From the NCBI GenBank assembly GCA_965226775.1, contig CBDDEI010000002.1, forward strand, positions 434,001 to 498,000: a stretch of DNA of 64,000 nucleotides, in the 5' to 3' direction. Below the pieces are notes generated by a model. It did not search any database. It was given only the letters and a program-made list of their open reading frames with translations, and had not been told where the DNA came from. Positions within the stretch are counted from its first letter, which is position 1. Each line of letters starts with the position of its first letter. The position numbers and the translations under genes were made by a program. The DNA is from CBDDEI01 sp965226775. GTDB lineage: Bacteria > Chloroflexota > Dehalococcoidia > SHYD01. This document shows, piece after piece, positions 24,959-33,446 of this stretch.

Positions 24959-26197
24959 CTAGCTGTTCAGCGACTGGTACAGCTCCCGTAAATCCGCGCC
25001 CGGGTCCTGGAGCTGCGCCTTGATGCCGCCCAGGTCAAATCGCTGGCGGATCATCCGCTGCATGGGGATGAAGCTCCGGGGGGAAGTGTTCACGGCCAGG
25101 TAGGCCCGCAGCCGGGCGTCTTTCAGATACATCACGATGAAGCTGTCCTCGTCCTTGTTGCCCCGCACCAGCAGCTCGTCGTAGTCTTTCTCCTCCCCCG
25201 CAAACTCGATGTGCAGGTTGAAGATGTCCGACCAGACATAGGAGAGGAGGTCGTAGGACTGCTGTTTGCCGGTCATGTTCTGGGCCGCCAGCAGCCCGGT
25301 GTACTCGGCGTGGCCCCAGTGCTCCACCCGGCGGCGCTTCTCAAAGATATGGTCGTAGTAGTTCGCCACGTCGCCCGCGGCATAAACGTCGGGGTTCGAC
25401 GTCAGCATGTACTCATCCACCGCCACACCGTTGTCCACCTGGAGTCCCGCCGCTTCCGCCAGCTCCACGTTGGGCTCTATGCCTACGCCCACGCACACAA
25501 AGTCGCAGGGGATGACCGTGCCGCCCTCCATCGCCACGCCGGTGACCTGCTGCTGGCCGGTGAACCCCGTGGGGGTGACGCTGGCATGGATGGTGACGCC
25601 CTGGGCTCTGCAGCGGGTCTGGAAATAGGTCGCCAGGTCCTGATCCAGGAAGCGGCTCCAGATATGGGGGAGCGCCTCCAGCACAGTGACGTGCACGCCC
25701 TGCTTGGTGAGAGAGGCTGCGACCTCCATGCCGATGAAGCCGCCGCCGATGATTACGGCGCGTTTGCCCGGCGCAGCTTCGTCCCTGATCGCCTTGCTGT
25801 CCTTCTGCGATCGGAGGTAGTAGATGCTTTGCAGGTCTGAACCCCTAAGCTTGAGGCGGCGCGGCCGCCCGCCGGTGGCATAGAGCAGCTTGTCGTAAGA
25901 CACCACTTCGCCGCTGGCCAGGATCACCGCTTTGCCTGCAAGGTCAATTTTTTCCACCGGCCTGCCTAGCTGGACGTCTACGTGGTGCTCCTGATAAAAG
26001 TCAGCGCTGTTCAGTAGTATCTTCTCGGCGTCCCATTCGCCCCGTAGGTACTCCTTGGACAGCGGCGGCCTGTCGTAGGGCAGCACGTTCTCGTCAGAGA
26101 TCAGCGTAATCGTCGCGTCGTCTTCGGTACGACGGAGCATCTCCGCCGCCTTAGTTGCCGCCAGCCCGCCGCCTATCAGTACATACGATTGTGGCAT
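24959..26197 (-). CDS. FAD-dependent pyridine nucleotide-disulfide oxidoreductase (ferredoxin reductase-like)
   Basis: A 412-residue two-dinucleotide flavoprotein. It has an N-terminal FAD motif YVLIGGGLAATKAAE, PYDRPPLSKEYLRG, the NAD(P)H motif VIIGGGFIGMEVAASL, the second FAD motif VYAAGDVANYY, and a reductase C-terminal domain (EYTGLLAAQNMTG, LSYVWSDIFNLHIEFAGE). This architecture is that of the reductases of Rieske dioxygenases, putidaredoxin and rubredoxin. No ferredoxin or oxygenase gene is adjacent, so the electron partner is unknown. It is convergent with nothing and diverges from the DUF2156 gene at 26327. Confidence 0.88.
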   Translation of the reverse strand: MPQSYVLIGGGLAATKAAEMLRRTEDDATITLISDENVLPYDRPPLSKEYLRGEWDAEKILLNSADFYQEHHVDVQLGRPVEKIDLAGKAVILASGEVVSYDKLLYATGGRPRRLKLRGSDLQSIYYLRSQKDSKAIRDEAAPGKRAVIIGGGFIGMEVAASLTKQGVHVTVLEALPHIWSRFLDQDLATYFQTRCRAQGVTIHASVTPTGFTGQQQVTGVAMEGGTVIPCDFVCVGVGIEPNVELAEAAGLQVDNGVAVDEYMLTSNPDVYAAGDVANYYDHIFEKRRRVEHWGHAEYTGLLAAQNMTGKQQSYDLLSYVWSDIFNLHIEFAGEEKDYDELLVRGNKDEDSFIVMYLKDARLRAYLAVNTSPRSFIPMQRMIRQRFDLGGIKAQLQDPGADLRELYQSLNS

Positions 26198-26326
26198 GCC
26201 TACCGCCTATCTCTACTAAAGTGTTGGGTATCGCAAGACGCCTGCAAGACGCATTGTAGCAAATGCTGCGCCGCGGTCTACCCCACTGTGCCAGGATCCG
26301 CCGCATCGTATATGATCAGCGGAGTC

Positions 26327-27340
26327 ATGACCTTGTCTTCAGCAACCAGTACCACCCGGCCCAACACGGACTGGATCTACAACGGCATCAGCCACTTGCA
26401 GCTCCAGCCCTCCCACCGCCTCTTCCGTTTGCCGGAGGGCGGCGCGGGCGTGGGCTACATTTCCCAGAGCGGATGCGCGCTAGTGCCAGGACCGCCTATA
26501 GCTCCGCGCACGGCATGGGCGGCCCTCGCGGGCGCATTTCAGGAGCACTGCGGCTCCCAGCAACTCAGCCCGGTCTATTGCGGCCTTGGCGAATGGGGAC
26601 GGGACTTTTTTAGCGAACGAGGCTACAGCACCCTGAAGGTGGGCGACGAGGCGGTGGTGCCGTTGGAGCACATGACGCTGACCGGCCAGCCGTGGCGAGA
26701 GGTGCGCGCGGCCCTGAACCGCGCGCAACGTTACACGATCACCTTCCGTTGGCTGGAGCACTCAGAGCGCCCCGCTCGCAGCGGCGAACTGCACGCCATC
26801 TCCCAGGCGTGGCTTGCGCGTCAGGCGTGGCCGGAGCTGCGCTTTGGTTTGGGGAATCTGGCGTCCCTCCACGACGAGCACGCCCGCGTGGCTGTGGCGG
26901 AGGACGCCGCTGGCAAGCTCCTGGCCTTCACCACTTGGGTACCGGTGCCGGCACGCCACGGCTGGATGCTGGACCTGATGCGCTACCGCCCCAGCAGCAT
27001 GGCCGGTCTGATGGACTTTCTCATTGCAAGAGCGCTGTTAGATTTCCGCGCACAGGGGTATCACGAGGCCTCGCTGGGCGGAGTACCCTGTTCCAACGTC
27101 GGCGACGCGCCTCAAGGCATGCTTCGCTGGGTGCTGGACGCTGCGTTCCAGCGATTGCGCCGTCCCTATAATCCGGGCTCGTTGCTCCACTTCAAGGACA
27201 AGTTCAACCCGGACTGGCAACCCCTCTACCTGGCTTGCGCGCCCCAACAGCTCCTGCCGGTAGCGCTGCTGGCGGTGGTTCAGGCGATGCTGCCCGCAGT
27301 ACCGCTCCCACGGCTGCTCCTGGATGCGCTGTCCGGCTAA
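26327..27340 (+). CDS. DUF2156 protein (lysyl-phosphatidylglycerol synthase C-terminal-like GNAT fold)
   Basis: A 337-residue protein resembling the soluble catalytic part of MprF-type enzymes, which transfer amino acids from tRNA to lipids; DUF2156 members without the membrane half are of uncertain function. Visible features are QLQPSHRLFRLPEGG, a Trp/Arg-rich segment TLTGQPWREVRAALNRAQR, FTTWVPVPARHGWMLDLMRY, SLGGVPCSNVGDAP and SLLHFKDKFNPDWQPLYL, the family's conserved end. ATG 26327 is preceded by GGAG only three bases away; ATG 26312 is the alternative. The last bases, including the stop, are duplicated downstream (27373-27410). Confidence 0.8.
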   Translation: MTLSSATSTTRPNTDWIYNGISHLQLQPSHRLFRLPEGGAGVGYISQSGCALVPGPPIAPRTAWAALAGAFQEHCGSQQLSPVYCGLGEWGRDFFSERGYSTLKVGDEAVVPLEHMTLTGQPWREVRAALNRAQRYTITFRWLEHSERPARSGELHAISQAWLARQAWPELRFGLGNLASLHDEHARVAVAEDAAGKLLAFTTWVPVPARHGWMLDLMRYRPSSMAGLMDFLIARALLDFRAQGYHEASLGGVPCSNVGDAPQGMLRWVLDAAFQRLRRPYNPGSLLHFKDKFNPDWQPLYLACAPQQLLPVALLAVVQAMLPAVPLPRLLLDALSG

Positions 27341-27410
27341 GGTACGCCCGCCTCAAAGTCAATGCCACGGCTGTGGATGCGCTGTCCGGCTAAGGTACGC
27401 CCGCCTCAAA
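27322..27410. repeat. direct duplication of the 3' end of the DUF2156 gene
   Basis: About 38 bases, TGGATGCGCTGTCCGGCTAA then GGTACGCCCGCCTCAAAG, occur at 27322-27359 and again at 27373-27410. The first copy contains the stop codon of the DUF2156 gene; the second abuts a family A palindrome. Confidence 0.85.
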
Positions 27411-27530
27411 GGGGGAGGAAACACCCCCGGCACGCAAAGTCAACGCCGAGGGGTGCGTGAATATGCAGCGTAGGAGCCTCGACCCCTAGTTCCTTCCCCC
27501 TCGTATGGGGGAAGGTTAGGATGGGGGTGC
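27405..27530. repeat. family A palindromic element, copy A1 (reverse, one end degraded)
   Basis: Contains the hairpin CCTTCCCCCTCGTATGGGGG-AAGG and the terminal GGATGGGGGTGC in reverse orientation; the other end has lost its GGATTAAGG arm. It runs into the 3' end of the release-factor-like gene and supplies its stop codon. Confidence 0.8.
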
Positions 27531-28031
27531 ACTGGTCAATTGGCTCAAGGTGCGCCAGACCTGCGGATCCGCCTGCAAAAAGCGGATGAGCTGGCTGGTG
27601 GTGAGGCCCAACGCCCTGGCTGCAACGGCATAGCTGCCCTCCGCGGCCTGTAGCGCGTCCAGGGCAACGGCCACAATCAGCGGATAGACCGGGTTGCTTT
27701 GCTTTACGGATAACCTTCCCTGGTTTGTCCGCTGCGCCAGGAGCTCCGCTGGGAGCGCCGGGTCTTTGAGGTCGAAGCTCCGGCGAAGCTGCAGCGCCTG
27801 GGTCATCCGCAGCCGATGCAGCGCGCTGCGACGGTTCACCTCCCGCTCACGGGACTCTACCGCCCGCGCCGTCACTCCCGACGGTCTGTGCAGCAGGCGC
27901 ACTGCCGTCTCCACCTTGTTGCGGTGCTGCCCGCCGGGGCCGGTCGCGCGGTAATAGGACTCCTCACAGTCGCGGAGGAGCGTGGCGTCGTCCTGCCGGA
28001 GCCAGCGGTCGCGGTCGTCAATCTCTTTCAT
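27516..28031 (-). CDS. peptide chain release factor-like protein (GGQ domain only)
   Basis: A 171-residue protein with the catalytic release-factor loop TGPGGQHRNKVETAVRLLHR, the RF-1/RF-2 follow-up PSGVTARAVESREREVNRRSALHRL, and no codon-recognition domain. It resembles the stand-alone GGQ proteins (ArfB/PrfH-like) that rescue stalled or damaged ribosomes. The C-terminal part (VAARALGLTTSQLIRFLQADPQVW) looks like a helix-turn-helix-type helical segment rather than the basic tail of ArfB. The final residues APPS and the TAA come from the family A palindrome, so the natural end may have been slightly different. Confidence 0.85.
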   Translation of the reverse strand: MKEIDDRDRWLRQDDATLLRDCEESYYRATGPGGQHRNKVETAVRLLHRPSGVTARAVESREREVNRRSALHRLRMTQALQLRRSFDLKDPALPAELLAQRTNQGRLSVKQSNPVYPLIVAVALDALQAAEGSYAVAARALGLTTSQLIRFLQADPQVWRTLSQLTSAPPS

Positions 28032-28078
28032 AGTTAGGCGCAGCAGTTATAGATTTACTTCATTCAACAAGAACAACG

Positions 28079-28087
28079 TGATAAAAT
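28079..28087 (+). promoter_or_regulatory. extended -10 promoter candidate for the dCTP deaminase gene
   Basis: TGATAAAAT (TG-N-TAAAAT) in an AT-rich stretch 16 bases before ATG 28104; no clear -35 box. Confidence 0.45.
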
Positions 28088-28103
28088 ATGGCACAAGCTA
28101 GCC

Positions 28104-29321
28104 ATGGTTGCTACTTCACCGCTTTCCCTGAACCCTCCCGACTTGTTCCCTGCTACTGCAGGGGTTCTGCCTTCCCAAATTCTGCAGCAACTCGTTGCTC
28201 AAAAAAGTATTGATGCAGATGAGCCGTTAGAAGAAGGCCAGATACAGCCATCAAGTATAGACCTCCGGCTCGGTAATCATGGCTACCAAGTCTCTGCTAG
28301 TTTTCTGCCCGGGCGTAACAAGGCGCTCCTATCTAGACTAGAGACCGTTAGTGAAGGCGTTATTGACCTTCAGCGGCCTCAGATTCTGTATCGAGGGAAA
28401 GCTTACGTCTTTCCGCTGATGGAAAGGCTGAACTTAGCTGGCACCAATGTGTGGGGGCGAGCTAACCCCAAAAGCACAACGGGGCGCCTAGACGTTTTTA
28501 CTAGGCTTATCACCGATTATGCGACCCAGTTTGATTACATTGAGAAGGACTATTGCGGCGACCTCTACGTGGAGGTCGCACCCAGAAGCTTCGACATCTT
28601 AGTGCATGCAGGCACAAAGCTAAACCAACTGCGCTTAATACGAGGAGACTCTCGTCTCTCAGACAGGAACCTAGCTGCATCTCACAAGCAAGAGCCTGTT
28701 GCGTTCAGAGGAGACGGAACAAGTCTACCCAATCCAAAGTTTGAAGGCGGCCTCTGGCTCTCAGTTGATACGAAAGGCACTATCGCCGGGAACACTGTCG
28801 GCTACGTTGCCCGCTATCAGGAAAAGGCGATAGACCTAGACCGTATTAACTATTACGACCCTTGGGATTATTGGGACGAGGTAGTTCCAAACGCCGAGGG
28901 AATGATCCGCCTAAGACCCGATGCATTCTATATTCTGGCATCTAAGGAACGTGTGCGGGTTCCCGCGGAGCTAGCAGCCGAGATGGTGAGCTTTGACCCA
29001 CTTATGGGTGAGTTCAGGGTGCACTATGCTGGATTCTTTGACCCCGGCTTTGGATTCGGTCAAGGAGATTTGACAGGTACGGTAGCAGTACTGGAAGTAC
29101 GGTCTCACCACGTACCATTCTTACTAGAAGATGGGCAGTACGTTGCTCGGCTCAAGTATGAGCGACTCATGCAAGAGCCTAGCATCCTTTATGGCGTAGC
29201 GGCCGGTTCCTCATACGAAAGCCAGCAGTTACGCTTGAGCAAGCAGTTCAGAATCGCCTCCACTGTTCGCCAACCTGCTTTTGATTCTCTGCTCGAGCAG
29301 TGGCCGCCAACTATGGCTTAG
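28104..29321 (+). CDS. dcd: 2'-deoxycytidine 5'-triphosphate deaminase, double-domain type
   Basis: Converts dCTP to dUTP for thymidylate synthesis. It has 405 residues, about twice the size of the common Dcd, and contains two related jelly-roll halves: residues ~20-190 (IQPSSIDLRLGNHGYQVSASF, GRANPKSTTGRLDVFTRLI, YCGDLYVEVAPRSFDILV) and ~215-400 (FEGGLWLSVDTKG, VPAELAAEMVSFDP, RVHYAGFFDPGFGFG). This is the long class known from Alphaproteobacteria and some other phyla. GC content and codon choice are visibly lower than in the neighbours, which hints at horizontal origin. Flanked by repeats on the 3' side. Confidence 0.87.
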   Translation: MVATSPLSLNPPDLFPATAGVLPSQILQQLVAQKSIDADEPLEEGQIQPSSIDLRLGNHGYQVSASFLPGRNKALLSRLETVSEGVIDLQRPQILYRGKAYVFPLMERLNLAGTNVWGRANPKSTTGRLDVFTRLITDYATQFDYIEKDYCGDLYVEVAPRSFDILVHAGTKLNQLRLIRGDSRLSDRNLAASHKQEPVAFRGDGTSLPNPKFEGGLWLSVDTKGTIAGNTVGYVARYQEKAIDLDRINYYDPWDYWDEVVPNAEGMIRLRPDAFYILASKERVRVPAELAAEMVSFDPLMGEFRVHYAGFFDPGFGFGQGDLTGTVAVLEVRSHHVPFLLEDGQYVARLKYERLMQEPSILYGVAAGSSYESQQLRLSKQFRIASTVRQPAFDSLLEQWPPTMA

Positions 29322-29392
29322 CCAACACAACGGTATTCCCTTAAGCTCTATCGCCGCGGACCGCCTGGGGTCTGTGGGGCGGTAGTGGGCAC

Positions 29393-30169
29393 TGTCATTC
29401 TGAGGGACTCGCCTCTAGCGAGGACGGAAGAATCCACCTACGGGCGCCCGCGGTGGATTCTTCGCTGCACTCAGAATGACAAGGGGTAGGGATGAGCGCA
29501 TGGGTGAAAACAATAATGCAAGTGCGGGTAATTTTCCGGTCGCGCGCTCCGACGGCCTGGGGTCTTGGGGGCCGCCTCCCCAAGCTGGCTGCCACCGGCG
29601 TGCCGCAGGCGGTAGGGGGCACTGTCATTCTGAAGGACTTGCCTCTAGCGAGGACGGAAGAATCCACCTACGGGCGCCCGCGGTGGATTCTTCGCTGCAC
29701 TCAGAATGACAGGGGGTAGGGATGAGCGCATGGGTGAAAACGACAATGCAAGGGGGGTAATTTTCCGGTCGCGCTCTCCGACGGCCCTAGCCAACACAGG
29801 CGGTCATTCTGGGGCCTCTAGCGAGGACAGAAGAATCCACCTACGGGCGCCGCAGTGGATTCTTCGCTGCACTCAGAATGACAAGGGGTAGGGGTGAGTG
29901 CATGGGTGCAAACGCTGCGGGCGGCCGCGGGCGGGTACAAGGCGGCACTGTCATTCTGAGGGACTTGCCTCTAGCGAGGACGGAAGAATCCACCTACGGG
30001 CGCCCGCGGTGGATTCTTCTGCACTCGCTAGGCACAAGGGGTCATGAATGATTTCCAGACTCAGCCGCATGTTAGTGACGGACCGCGGGGTGGGGCAAGG
30101 CGACACTGTCATTCTAGGCGAGGACGGAAGAATCCACCTGCGGTGGATTCTTCGCTGCACTCAGAATGC
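29393..30169. repeat. cluster of five family B REP-like palindromes
   Basis: Copies at about 29393-29480, 29623-29710, 29803-29883, 29949-30032 and 30107-30169. The complete ones read CTGTCATTCTGAGGGACTCG, ..CGAGGACGGAAGAATCCACC.., and close GGATTCTTCGCTGCACTCAG-AATGAC. Between copies the text CGCATGGGTGAAAAC and ATTTTCCGGTCGCGC recurs, so the larger unit (about 185-230 bp) was duplicated in tandem. No gene lies in the 890 bases between 29322 and 30211. Confidence 0.85.
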
Positions 30170-30211
30170 TGTTTGCGGAGCGGGGACGCGTTCCGCCACG
30201 GGGGTTGATGC

Positions 30212-31549
30212 TTAGGCCGGCTTAGTGCCGAAGGCGCAGTGGAACGGCCTCGCCGTCCAGGCGGGGAGGTTATCCCGCTCGATCCGCTCCAGGGCCGAAC
30301 GCCACTCTTCCGCCTCCGCGCCCTTAAGGTCGGCTAGTGTGGACTCCGTGAGCGAACGTCCCCAGCCATCGGTGATGCGCGCGGCCGCCATCTGGGGCAG
30401 CAGGTGCAGATCCCCAAGCCCTGCGTCAGCGAGACGCTGGTAGAGGCTGGCATCGGCACAGCCCCGCTCCACGACCGAGCCATTGCCACCACCACCGCCT
30501 TCCAGCTTTTGCCGCAACGCCGCGGAGATGGGGAGCGACAGCCAGGACGAGCGATCAGCTGCTCGCACCACTGCAACCACCTTCCCGCCCGGCTTGGTGA
30601 TGCGCACCATCTCTGCAATGGCGCGGTCGGCATCCACCTCCTCCAGCACGGTGCTGCACAGCACAAAGTCGTAGCCATCGTCCGGAAGCGGGATGGCTTC
30701 TGCGCTGCCTTCGTGAAACGCGATGTTTGGCCCCCACTCCTCGCGTTGAGCGAACCTGGCGACCTCTCGAAGAAAGAAGCGGTTGAAATCGAGCCCCGCG
30801 ATGTGGCTTGTGGGGCCCAGCATTGCGACCACTTGCCGCAGCAACGCGCCCGAGCCGCAGCCCACTTCTATCAGGCTGTGTCCCGGACGCGCGCCTGCTT
30901 CCCGCAACATGCGCATGACCATGCTGCCGTAGCCGGAAGACGCCCGCCCGTAGTGGTTGGCTACGGGGTCGAGATGCTCGCCGCCCACCACGATGGTAGT
31001 GTAGCGGCCGTTCAGGCGCGGGAGCAGCGGCTCCCACTGAGAGGGCGCAAGGTCCAGCGGGAAGAGCACCAGGGGCGGGCCGGAGCCCTGCACCCGATAG
31101 GTGATGCCTGCAACCTCGCCCTCGCCCTCACCAAGCGCGGCGGGTGCGAGAGGCGTCGTGCTATCACTTGTCTCCAGGAAGTCCAGCAACGCGTCTCCAA
31201 TTTCAGGGCGCTCGACGAGCAGGTCCGTCCACAGGAACTCTCGATAGTCGTCTAGGGGATGAACCGTAGTGTTGGCGCGCTTGAGGGCGTCGACTGCGGC
31301 CACCATCCGGGGGTTGCCTGCGCCGTAAACGCACAGGAAGGGACCGGCGTGCTGCGCGATGCCTGTGAGGCTCACGGCAGGTGTGCAGATGGAGGCAAGA
31401 GAGGCGATTTGTTCAGCGCACCGCTCTACGAGCCCTCCCAAGCTACGCGGTCCCCTGGGGCGTACCGCAAAGTGCGCTCGCTGCAGGCCAAGGGTCTGCA
31501 ACAGCGTGACTATCCTGTCTTCTAAGGCCAATTCTGGCATGCTGTTCAT
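30212..31549 (-). CDS. fusion of a hydrolase-like N-terminal half with a class I methyltransferase
   Basis: A 445-residue cytoplasmic protein. Residues 1 to about 200 resemble part of an alpha/beta-hydrolase protein (LALEDRIVTLLQTLGLQRAHFA, VYGAGNPRMVAAVDAL, GPPLVLFPLDLAPSQWEPLL), but no nucleophile elbow GxSxG is visible. Residues about 210-420 are a Methyltransf_11/25 domain: motif I LIEVGCGSGALLRQV, GLDFNRFFLREV, AEAIPLPDDGYDFVLCSTVLEEV, MVRITKPGGKVVAVV. The substrate is not evident. It lies 70 bases before gmd on the same strand, so a role in glycan or lipid modification is possible but unsupported. Confidence 0.72.
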   Translation of the reverse strand: MNSMPELALEDRIVTLLQTLGLQRAHFAVRPRGPRSLGGLVERCAEQIASLASICTPAVSLTGIAQHAGPFLCVYGAGNPRMVAAVDALKRANTTVHPLDDYREFLWTDLLVERPEIGDALLDFLETSDSTTPLAPAALGEGEGEVAGITYRVQGSGPPLVLFPLDLAPSQWEPLLPRLNGRYTTIVVGGEHLDPVANHYGRASSGYGSMVMRMLREAGARPGHSLIEVGCGSGALLRQVVAMLGPTSHIAGLDFNRFFLREVARFAQREEWGPNIAFHEGSAEAIPLPDDGYDFVLCSTVLEEVDADRAIAEMVRITKPGGKVVAVVRAADRSSWLSLPISAALRQKLEGGGGGNGSVVERGCADASLYQRLADAGLGDLHLLPQMAAARITDGWGRSLTESTLADLKGAEAEEWRSALERIERDNLPAWTARPFHCAFGTKPA

Positions 31550-31619
31550 GGTAAGACTATCCGTTCGTGTTTAGTGAGGGCCGGCTGCCCCGCTGAAGCG
31601 CTAGGCCGTGGGCTTGCGC

Positions 31620-32628
31620 CTACTTCGAGAACTTTTCGAGGTCCGATGCCACCATCATCTGCATAAGCTCTGGGAAGGCTGTCTTTGGTTCCCAGCCTAG
31701 TAGCTTCTTAGCCAAGGCATAGTTCCCTTTAAGCTGCTTTATCTCTGTGGGCCGGATTAGCTCCTCGTCTGTGACAACGTGCTTACGCCAGTCCAAGCCA
31801 ACACAGTCAAACGCAATTTCGCAGGCTTGTTGAACCGAGTAGCTGGTGTTAGTCCCGATGACAAAATCACGGGGCTCGTCGTGCTGAACCATTGCAATCA
31901 TTGCTGCCGCATACTCCTTGGCATAACCCCAATCGCGCTCAGCGTTCCAGCCACCCTAAGTGAAGCTGTCCGTTAGCATCTACCAGCGGTTCTCCACGTT
32001 CATCGGTAGGAGGATTCTCGACGCCGTTCTTAATACACGCCGCCGCCGCAGAGATTTTTCTGGTTACAAAATGAAGGCTGCGGCGCGGGCTTTCGTGGTT
32101 GAACAGGATGCCACACGTCACAAACAGGTTGTGCGCCTCGCGGTAGCAACGGGCCATCATGTGCGCGTAGGCTTTAGCGATTCCGTACGGATTGTTGGCA
32201 TCTATTGGCGTGCCCTCATCTGCGGACTCACCTGCTATGTTCCCGTATATCTCGCGGCTCGTTGCCTGGTAGACCCGGGCGTTGGGAGCATACCTCCTCA
32301 CCGCCTCAAGCACCCGCACAACACCGACTCCGGTCACATCCGCAGTGTAGAAGGGCTGCGACCAGCTGTCCGCGGGTACCGATTGCGCCGCTATGTTGTA
32401 GACCTCATCCGGCTCGTATTTCTGAACCGTCTCGGCAATGCTGGTGAAGTCCGAAAGTTCAACGGCTTCTATTTTGATTGAGCCGTACAAGTGAGCCAGG
32501 TTTTCTCTTGCATACGTGGTAGTGCGGCGAATGGTTCCTACCACCTCATAGCCTCTTTCGAGTAGTAGGTCGGCGAGATAGGAACCATCCTGAGACGATA
32601 CTCCTATTATTAGCGCTCGCTTTGGCAT
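31620..32628 (-). CDS. gmd: GDP-mannose 4,6-dehydratase (one frameshift near 31941)
   Basis: Extended short-chain dehydrogenase making GDP-4-keto-6-deoxymannose, precursor of fucose, rhamnose or perosamine sugars. The first frame starts MPKRALIIGVSSQDGSYLAD, with RRTTTYARENL, EVYNIAAQS, QATSREIYGN (catalytic Thr/Ser region), NPYGIAKAYAH (YxxxK) and FNHESPRRS. It ends after LGWLER. Removing one base at about 31941 restores ERDWGYAKEYAAAM and leads into MIAMVQHDEPRDFVIGTNTSYSV and LGWEPKTAFPELMQMM. The joined protein is about 335 residues, normal for the family. Confidence 0.9.
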
Positions 32629-32962
32629 TACCGTCCCATCCCTTCAGTATCAAAGCAGTCGAGTGGATAGAGGCTTCCGGCCGAGATCAGTAGCCGCTAC
32701 CGAGAGGTCGCATTGAATCGTAGCCTGCTGCCCCGTCCGCCTACTGCGATGCGTCGCGGCAACAATGTCGGCCCCCGCATCCAACCCGTCTGCCAGCAGG
32801 AAAGAAGCGCCTCGTGAGCCCTATTGTGAAGAATCGTTCGCTCTTCTTCAAGAGGATAGGGGTAATGATACTAGCTGCAAGCCGGGCCGCTACTGTTGCC
32901 AAACGCTTTCCGGTGCGTCACCTGCTGTGAAAAGCGGCTCGTCTACGAAGCGCTGGGGGACG

Positions 32963-33109
32963 ACCCCCACCTTAATCCTCCCCCATTAAAGGGGGGGAGA
33001 TACCCAGGCACGCAAAGGCAACGGCTGGCGAGGCGTGAGCGCATATGCAGTGCAGGAACCCCGGCCCCTGTTCCTTCCCCCTCGTATGGGGGAAGGCTAG
33101 GATGGGGGT
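32963..33109. repeat. family A palindromic element, copy A2 (reverse)
   Basis: Complete copy: ACCCCCACCTTAATCCTCCC at one end, hairpin CCTTCCCCCTCGTATGGGGG-AAGG and GGATGGGGGT at the other. Confidence 0.85.
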
Positions 33110-33190
33110 GCACTCGTCAATGGAGCGGTTCTGGCACACTACCTTAGTGAGCTTTGGTGAAGCAGCGGATCGGCGACGCGTTGGGGGACG

Positions 33191-33296
33191 ACCCCCACCT
33201 TAATCCTCCCCCATTAAAGGGGGAGAAAACGCCCCTCACGTTTACCCTCAGCGGCGAGGTGTGAGCGCATATGCAGTGCAGGAACTACGGCCCTCA
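33191..33296. repeat. family A palindromic element, copy A3 (reverse, truncated)
   Basis: Begins ACCCCCACCTTAATCCTCCC but lacks the distal CCTTCCCCC hairpin. Its centre, ACGCCCCTCACGTTTACC followed by CTCAGCGGCGAGGTG, resembles the first codons of thiS (see findings). Confidence 0.75.
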
Positions 33297-33446
33297 GCGC
33301 AAACTGCCAACTTGCGTTGACCCAGTCAGAACGTACGTCTTACTCTCTGTCAAGTCCTTCGGCTCGCGTCGCCTCAAGCGGGCGGCTGTTGCCGGAGGTG
33401 AGTCGCTGCTGGCGACAGGACAAGCCCAAAGATAAGGAGGGACGCT

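Larger units (their letters stand above)
32629..33446. other. gene-free region with two family A elements and DUF559 fragments
   Basis: About 820 bases upstream of gmd and of the capsid cassette. It holds palindromes A2 and A3. Just before A2 the plus strand reads CCEKRLVYEALGDDPHLN, which matches two separate pieces of the intact DUF559 protein (CFEKRLVIE and FEALGDDPHLN) joined by an internal deletion. Before A3 a similar relic (GTGAAGCAGCGGATC) is found. From 32630 to 32900 I see nothing. Confidence 0.7.

Noticed and set aside
29393..30169. CRISPR-like array
   Set aside because: Repeats are long imperfect palindromes, the intervening text is itself repeated, and spacing is irregular; no cas genes.
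32896..33147. 83-residue plus-strand protein
   Set aside because: A translation across a DUF559 relic and element A2, not a gene.
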